Positions 6,378 to 9,039 of a stretch of DNA of 9,039 bases are shown here, in pieces. Within the stretch, counting starts at the first letter, position 1, and each line of letters begins with the position of its first letter. The notes under the pieces were generated by a model. That model was not told the origin of the DNA. It was given only the letters and a program-made list of their open reading frames with translations, and ran no database searches. The DNA comes from GCA-001856825 sp049965815 (GTDB taxonomy: Archaea > Thermoplasmatota > Thermoplasmata > Thermoplasmatales > GCA-001856825): contig JBMFVV010000032.1 in the NCBI GenBank assembly GCA_049965815.1, positions 1 to 9,039 of the forward strand. The letters are read 5' to 3'. A program made the translations under genes and the position numbers.

Positions 6378-6564
6378 CCAAGATCATTGGGAAAGGACCT
6401 GCACCAAGAAAAATGACTGTTAGTCCCTAGTTCTAATAGGATAAAAGCTGCATCATATTAGTTTTCCCCAACAGTGCCATTTTTAAGCCAAAAATTGAAT
6501 CTCAGAAGATGATTGAATGCGTAACATAGAACGAGGAACAAAATTGAAACGTCACATCTTTCCG

Positions 6565-6603
6565 TTTTATAAGTGTTAATTATAATGTTAAATGATTATA
6601 TAC
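6565..6603 (+). promoter_or_regulatory. Promoter region of the DtxR-like regulator operon
   Basis: TTATATAC (6596-6603) is centred about 26 bp before the ATG at 6625, so it is the expected TATA box for a leaderless mRNA. A second good TATA-like box, TTTTATAAG (6565-6573), would start a transcript near 6595-6600 and may be an alternative promoter. Between and overlapping them, TATAAT (6581-6586) and ATTATA (6595-6600) form a 6-bp inverted repeat with an 8-nt spacer. Confidence 0.55.
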
Positions 6604-6605
6604 GT

Positions 6606-6622
6606 ATTAGTACTTGCCTAAT
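6606..6622. promoter_or_regulatory. Candidate self-regulatory operator of the DtxR-like gene
   Basis: ATTAG and CTAAT form a perfect 5-bp inverted repeat around a 7-nt spacer, giving a 17-bp element between the TATA box and the start codon. A repressor bound here would cover the transcription start. TTAG/CTAA half-sites resemble those in known DtxR/IdeR boxes, and such genes are often autoregulated. The link to this regulator is inferred from position. Confidence 0.42.
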
Positions 6623-6624
6623 GA

Positions 6625-7038
6625 ATGAAGGTAAACATTAATAAAATCACAAAACGCGAGCGGGATACTTTGGTACTTATTGGGCAGAATAGAAAAAACA
6701 AATTCCCTCTAAGGGTATCGTCGGCTGCGAAAGAACTTAAGGTCAGCATGCCCACGGTGGAGGAGATTGCAGATAGACTTGTTTCAAAGGGTCTTGTATT
6801 CAAGAATGGAGGGTTACTCGTTTTGTCAGAAATAGGATCAAAGTATTATACGGAAACGATGATGAAACACAGGGCTATGGAAACATTTCTTACAGATTGT
6901 GGGGTCGATCCTGACATGGCGTGCAAGCAGGTTAGCGAATTTGACTACTTGCTTGATGAGAAAAGCGCTGTCAAAATAATGAAAAAGTTAGGAAATCCAG
7001 AACGTTGTCCTCATGGATACAAAATAATAGAAAAATAG
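6625..7038 (+). CDS. DtxR/MntR-family metal-responsive transcriptional regulator
   Basis: A 137-aa cytoplasmic DNA-binding protein, predicted to repress transcription when bound to a divalent metal. Residues about 10-70 form the winged helix-turn-helix (SSAAKELKVSMPTVEEIADRL, then VSKGLV and the wing GGLLVLSEIG). Residues about 75-137 are the metal-binding and dimerisation domain with KHRAMETFL (H82, E86) and the family hallmark CPHG (128-131). The length suits the two-domain MntR type without an SH3 domain. Unusually, the Glu-His pair that ligates metal in DtxR and MntR appears as Asp107-Tyr108, while extra cysteines C92 and C100 are present, so the sensed metal may differ from Mn or Fe. The ATG at 6625 fits the TATA box 26 bp upstream; an ATG at 6621 leads to a stop after six codons. 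A metal permease-like gene follows 11 bp later. Confidence 0.85.
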   Translation: MKVNINKITKRERDTLVLIGQNRKNKFPLRVSSAAKELKVSMPTVEEIADRLVSKGLVFKNGGLLVLSEIGSKYYTETMMKHRAMETFLTDCGVDPDMACKQVSEFDYLLDEKSAVKIMKKLGNPERCPHGYKIIEK

Positions 7039-7041
7039 GTG
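7037..7041 (+). promoter_or_regulatory. Shine-Dalgarno site of the permease gene
   Basis: AGGTG overlaps the regulator stop codon and lies 8 nt before the ATG at 7050. It supports this start and co-transcription with the regulator, in contrast to the leaderless first gene. Confidence 0.5.
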
Positions 7042-7049
7042 CTTGAACA

Positions 7050-8012
7050 ATGGTATATATCAATCTATGGAATCCTCAGAATACACCTTTCATCAGCGCT
7101 GTTATAATATCTTACCTTCTTGGCATCGTACATGGCATAACACCCGATGAGCATACTTGGCCAATCACTTTCTCATATTCAGTAGGTACGTTTAGTACAA
7201 AGGGGGGTGCAAAGACAGGTCTTGTATTCAGTTCAGGTTTTACGGCACAAAGGGCAATATTGTCTGAATTGAGCTACTTGGCGTTAGCAGGAATTTTCAT
7301 AACGGCTTCAGCTTTTGGAATAACTTATATTGTGGTGGGTTTGGCAATGGCTCTCGCTGGAATATATATAGCAAAGAAGGGAAAGTATCTCCACTGGCAC
7401 TTCTTGGAGGAAAAGTTAGGTGTACTTCTAGGCATTCATAAAAAGGATAGTGAAACGCAGAAGGAAGAACTGGAACACATAATAAATCCTGCACTTGTTG
7501 CAAAAGATTCTGTTGATACGAAACCAGTACCCATTAAGCTAGCGTTGATACACGGATTCGTAGCAGGTTTTGGGTTTGGTGCTTTTGCTCTCATTATTTA
7601 TACCATTTTGGCACCTTCGATGCCTTCGATATATCTAGGCTTCCTTCCTGGACTACTGTTTGGTCTAGGAACCATGACTATGCAGGTTGCATTCGGAACC
7701 GTTTTTGGTACGTGGCTAAGTAGGATGAAAAATCTAACTAAAGAAGGGATAGCATTTGTTGGTAAGACAATATCGACGTACGTACTAGAGTATGGAGGTA
7801 TTGCATTTATTGTTGCAGGCGGTGCTATTCTTGCCTTCCCTGGGATACTGAGTTTTGGCATAATAACTCCGCTAAAGGTTCACAACCTCCACGATCTCGG
7901 TGTTGGCTTTTTCCTGGTAATAATCGTAGTGGTGGTGATAGGTATCCTAGGTTACAGGATTGCCATAAGAAAGGCTGTAGCTAATCCTTATCTAGTAAAG
8001 AGCAGGGAATAA
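7050..8012 (+). CDS. Polytopic membrane protein, predicted NicO/RcnA-like metal transporter
   Basis: A 320-aa integral membrane protein with about seven or eight hydrophobic segments (residues roughly 14-31, 75-92, 95-110, 162-188, 193-222, 245-265 and 283-305). The first helix ends in GIVHGITPDEHTWP with H28, D33 and H35, an Hx4D-x-H arrangement like the metal-coordinating motif of NicO/RcnA and NiCoT nickel-cobalt transporters. A second, related glycine-rich motif, LIHGFVAGFGFGAF (H168), begins the second half, suggesting an internal duplication. The hydrophilic loop at about 111-160 carries H115, H117 and H130. It sits 11 bp after a DtxR-like regulator with its own ribosome site, so metal-controlled export or uptake is the natural inference. 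The motif is not an exact match to NicO, and other HupE- or UreH-like metal membrane proteins remain possible. The metal is unknown. Confidence 0.6.
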   Translation: MVYINLWNPQNTPFISAVIISYLLGIVHGITPDEHTWPITFSYSVGTFSTKGGAKTGLVFSSGFTAQRAILSELSYLALAGIFITASAFGITYIVVGLAMALAGIYIAKKGKYLHWHFLEEKLGVLLGIHKKDSETQKEELEHIINPALVAKDSVDTKPVPIKLALIHGFVAGFGFGAFALIIYTILAPSMPSIYLGFLPGLLFGLGTMTMQVAFGTVFGTWLSRMKNLTKEGIAFVGKTISTYVLEYGGIAFIVAGGAILAFPGILSFGIITPLKVHNLHDLGVGFFLVIIVVVVIGILGYRIAIRKAVANPYLVKSRE

Positions 8013-8020
8013 TCTTGTCA

Positions 8021-8025
8021 TTTTT
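8021..8025 (+). terminator. T-tract after the permease gene
   Basis: Five T's begin eight bases after the permease stop codon, within TCATTTTTCT. Short U-tracts alone can terminate archaeal transcription. The next gene is convergent, so a terminator is expected here. Confidence 0.35.
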
Positions 8026-8085
8026 CTAAAACGCAAGGGAGGCACTGATAGCCACCGTAACGGAATGTGAATCCTCACAAATTAA

Positions 8086-8112
8086 GTTATACGTTTAATT
8101 ATAACGTAAAAA
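8086..8112 (-). terminator. T-tract and inverted repeat between convergent genes
   Basis: On the minus strand five T's (complement of 8108-8112) follow the end of the membrane-protein gene at 8160 by about 50 bases. They are followed by an inverted repeat, GTTATA (8086-8091) and TATAAC (8100-8105), with an 8-nt spacer. It could end minus-strand transcripts. The same bases also share a 17-bp motif with the regulator promoter at 6576-6592. Confidence 0.3.
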
Positions 8113-8159
8113 TCGCTATAATAATTTAATTGGAGGGCCTGAAGTAATAGGGCTAAAGT

Positions 8160-8825
8160 TCAAGCTCCCCCAGCGGTCAACATCAACACTACCTGTTCCT
8201 TGAATATTGTTGATTCGTAGGTTATTGTAGACCCATAGAATTGCATAATGAGCAGGAAATTGCTGTCTTGTGCAAAATAGACATTTATAGGGATAGATGA
8301 AATATTCCCCTCCCAAAGAGCATAACGGAAACCAGAATAAAATCCGGTCGATACTTCTGTGGCACCAACATACAACGAAGTCTTAAGAGATGAGTAGGAT
8401 GCACTTGCCTGAGCCGTACTGTTCATTTCCATTATAAGGACAGAAACTACATCTAAAGAAGAGGTGTTATTCAATTGGTTGGTCTGAAAAGGTCTATAGA
8501 GCCAGGCTTCGGCCTTAAGCAATCCCTTCGAAGAGAACTTGGGAGGTAGTGAAAATGAGAGATTTGAGGTGTAATTGCTGCCTGTAAATTGGATTCCATA
8601 GGCCCTCGTGAAGTCAGAAGCTGGAAGAAATGCGAATGCAGCTTGAGGGCCTCCTTGGTAGGGGGAAAAAGTGTAATAATAGTGCACGACGAAAATAACC
8701 CCTCCAGACACTAGGACAACGGCAATGACTATGGCCGAAATTATCTTAAGACGATGGCCTCTAGGTGGTTGAGACGGGAGTTCAGGATCGTAGTGGTGAC
8801 TAAAAGAAGAGGAGGAAGAGGGCAC
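8160..8825 (-). CDS. Membrane-anchored extracytoplasmic protein with many N-glycosylation sequons
   Basis: A 221-aa protein of no family I recognise. A Ser/Pro/His-rich cytoplasmic N-terminus (1-25) with basic residues (R22, R25, K27) precedes one hydrophobic helix (about 28-47), and an external domain follows to the C-terminus. That domain has six N-x-S/T sequons, including N84, N88, N119, N120 and N135, plus NIS near residue 172. It contains no cysteine and is Ser/Thr/Tyr-rich, typical of glycosylated surface proteins of acidophilic archaea. The GTG start is favoured because an in-frame TAA lies eight codons upstream with no other common start between, and a TATA-like TTTTAAATTC lies about 23 bp upstream. 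The gene is convergent with the permease and has no visible partner. Function unknown. Confidence 0.68.
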   Translation of the reverse strand: MPSSSSSFSHHYDPELPSQPPRGHRLKIISAIVIAVVLVSGGVIFVVHYYYTFSPYQGGPQAAFAFLPASDFTRAYGIQFTGSNYTSNLSFSLPPKFSSKGLLKAEAWLYRPFQTNQLNNTSSLDVVSVLIMEMNSTAQASASYSSLKTSLYVGATEVSTGFYSGFRYALWEGNISSIPINVYFAQDSNFLLIMQFYGSTITYESTIFKEQVVLMLTAGGA

Positions 8826-8843
8826 ACGTTTTAATGGGAAATG

Positions 8844-8853
8844 AATTTAAAAG
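8844..8853 (-). promoter_or_regulatory. TATA box of the surface-protein gene
   Basis: The minus strand reads TTTTAAATTC, centred about 23 bp before the GTG at 8825. This is compatible with a leaderless transcript starting at or next to that codon. Confidence 0.42.
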
Positions 8854-8873
8854 ACTTTCCGAGTAGAAAGGTG

Positions 8874-8883
8874 TTACCGGTAA
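8874..8883. promoter_or_regulatory. 10-bp perfect palindrome upstream of the surface-protein promoter
   Basis: TTACCGGTAA is self-complementary over 10 bp and centred about 30 bp upstream of the minus-strand TATA box. A possible regulator site, supported only by symmetry and position. Confidence 0.28.
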
Positions 8884-8973
8884 AGGATATTATATGCTGA
8901 TTAAAAATTATTGTTGAGGTACGATTGAACTGCCAATGAACGTAAATATAATTTTTATTATTTGTGACATCCT

Positions 8974-8993
8974 CCCCTAGCTAAAGCTCGGGG
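8974..8993. repeat. Terminal hairpin of the IS200/IS605-type right end
   Basis: CCCC (8974-8977) pairs with GGGG (8990-8993), and AGC (8979-8981) with GCT (8986-8988), around a TAAA loop with one mismatch (8978 against 8989). Subterminal imperfect hairpins are recognised by the TnpA transposase as single strands. In TnpB systems this region also forms the 3' part of the omega RNA scaffold. Confidence 0.75.
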
Positions 8994-9039
8994 CTTCCTG
9001 TTTCAAAAAAGGCAGTTGCCTTTGCAGGTAGAGCTGCCT
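8977..9039 (-). CDS. tnpB: TnpB (RNA-guided nuclease of IS605-type elements), last 20 codons
   Basis: The minus strand reads open from the window edge for 20 codons to a TAG at 8979-8977, ending in PFLKQEAPSFS. The KQEAPSF tail is typical of TnpB proteins, whose stop lies within the right-end hairpin, as here. TnpB is an RNA-guided endonuclease that helps these elements persist at their insertion site. Only the tail is visible, so whether the RuvC and zinc-finger domains are intact cannot be judged. Confidence 0.78.
   Translation of the reverse strand, partial: RQLYLQRQLPFLKQEAPSFS

Larger units (their letters stand above)
5623..6624. other. About 1 kb AT-rich region without long genes
   Basis: This stretch has no ORF longer than 60 codons on either strand and is very AT-rich (13 G/C in the 60 bases 6301-6360). 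Supported contents are a plausible 54-aa membrane protein at 5885-6049, a candidate ncRNA at about 6211-6307 with promoter and terminator-like end, an 8-bp inverted repeat at 6351-6377, and the promoter region of the DtxR-like regulator from about 6565. I found no recognisable gene remnant in 5623-5836 or 6378-6564. Confidence 0.6.
8965..9039 (-). mobile_element. Right end of an IS200/IS605-type (TnpB-carrying) element
   Basis: Read on the minus strand, the sequence passes from a TnpB C-terminus through CAGGAAGCCCC, a hairpin and GGGGAGGATGTCAC. That is the characteristic right end of IS200/IS605 and IS607-like elements in archaea and bacteria. The rest of the element lies beyond the right edge of the window. 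The exact boundary near 8961-8966 is uncertain by a few bases, because the insertion target and left end cannot be seen. Confidence 0.8.

Noticed and set aside
7598..7861. 87-codon minus-strand ORF within the permease
   Set aside because: Proline-rich antisense shadow of a membrane-protein gene, with no independent start signals.
8116..8316. 66-codon minus-strand ORF overlapping the 3' end of the surface-protein gene
   Set aside because: It lies in another frame of the same strand, has no promoter or ribosome site of its own and resembles no protein.
1..9039. CRISPR array
   Set aside because: No regularly spaced direct repeats found on reading the window; the Cas2-like impression of the 102-aa protein is not enough to suggest one.

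Overview
The window reads as archaeal and most resembles a moderately AT-rich Thermoplasmata-type genome (Archaea: fairly sure; lineage: tentative). Most genes start directly at the predicted transcription start, with a TATA-like box centred about 25 bp upstream of the ATG or GTG and no leader. Downstream genes of operons instead carry Shine-Dalgarno sites. The tRNA-Glu is of archaeal type, and the partial transposase and TnpB tail look like archaeal IS families.

Layout. 1-166 (minus) is the N-terminal part of an IS5-like transposase running off the left edge. It shares one AT-rich promoter with a divergent 102-aa gene of unknown function (227-535). 700-5416 is a two-gene operon: an AddB-like protein with a RecB-type nuclease domain and a putative Fe-S cluster, then an AddA-like superfamily 1A helicase with no nuclease domain. 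This is the most substantial content of the window: a compact, AddAB/RecBCD-like DNA end-processing pair. 5548-5622 is tRNA-Glu(CUC). 5623-6624 is about 1 kb of very AT-rich DNA with no long ORF. It holds a plausible 54-aa membrane protein whose cysteine pairs flank its single helix (5885-6049), and a candidate structured ncRNA with its own TATA box and terminator-like end (about 6211-6307).

6625-8012 is a DtxR/MntR-family regulator followed by a polytopic membrane protein resembling NicO/RcnA-type metal permeases, a likely metal-homeostasis operon. A candidate self-regulatory operator lies at the promoter. 8160-8825 (minus) is a single-pass membrane-anchored surface protein rich in N-glycosylation sequons. 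8965-9039 (minus) is the right end of an IS200/IS605-type element, with the last 20 codons of tnpB and the terminal hairpin that normally ends the TnpB guide RNA.

How the parts fit. The helicase and nuclease genes almost certainly act together, since the stop and start codons are one base apart and the second gene's ribosome site lies inside the first. The regulator and permease form a sensor-transporter pair. Both window edges are mobile-element ends, so this is a chromosomal segment bracketed by insertions. Nothing here was confirmed by database search; family calls rest on motifs visible in the translations.
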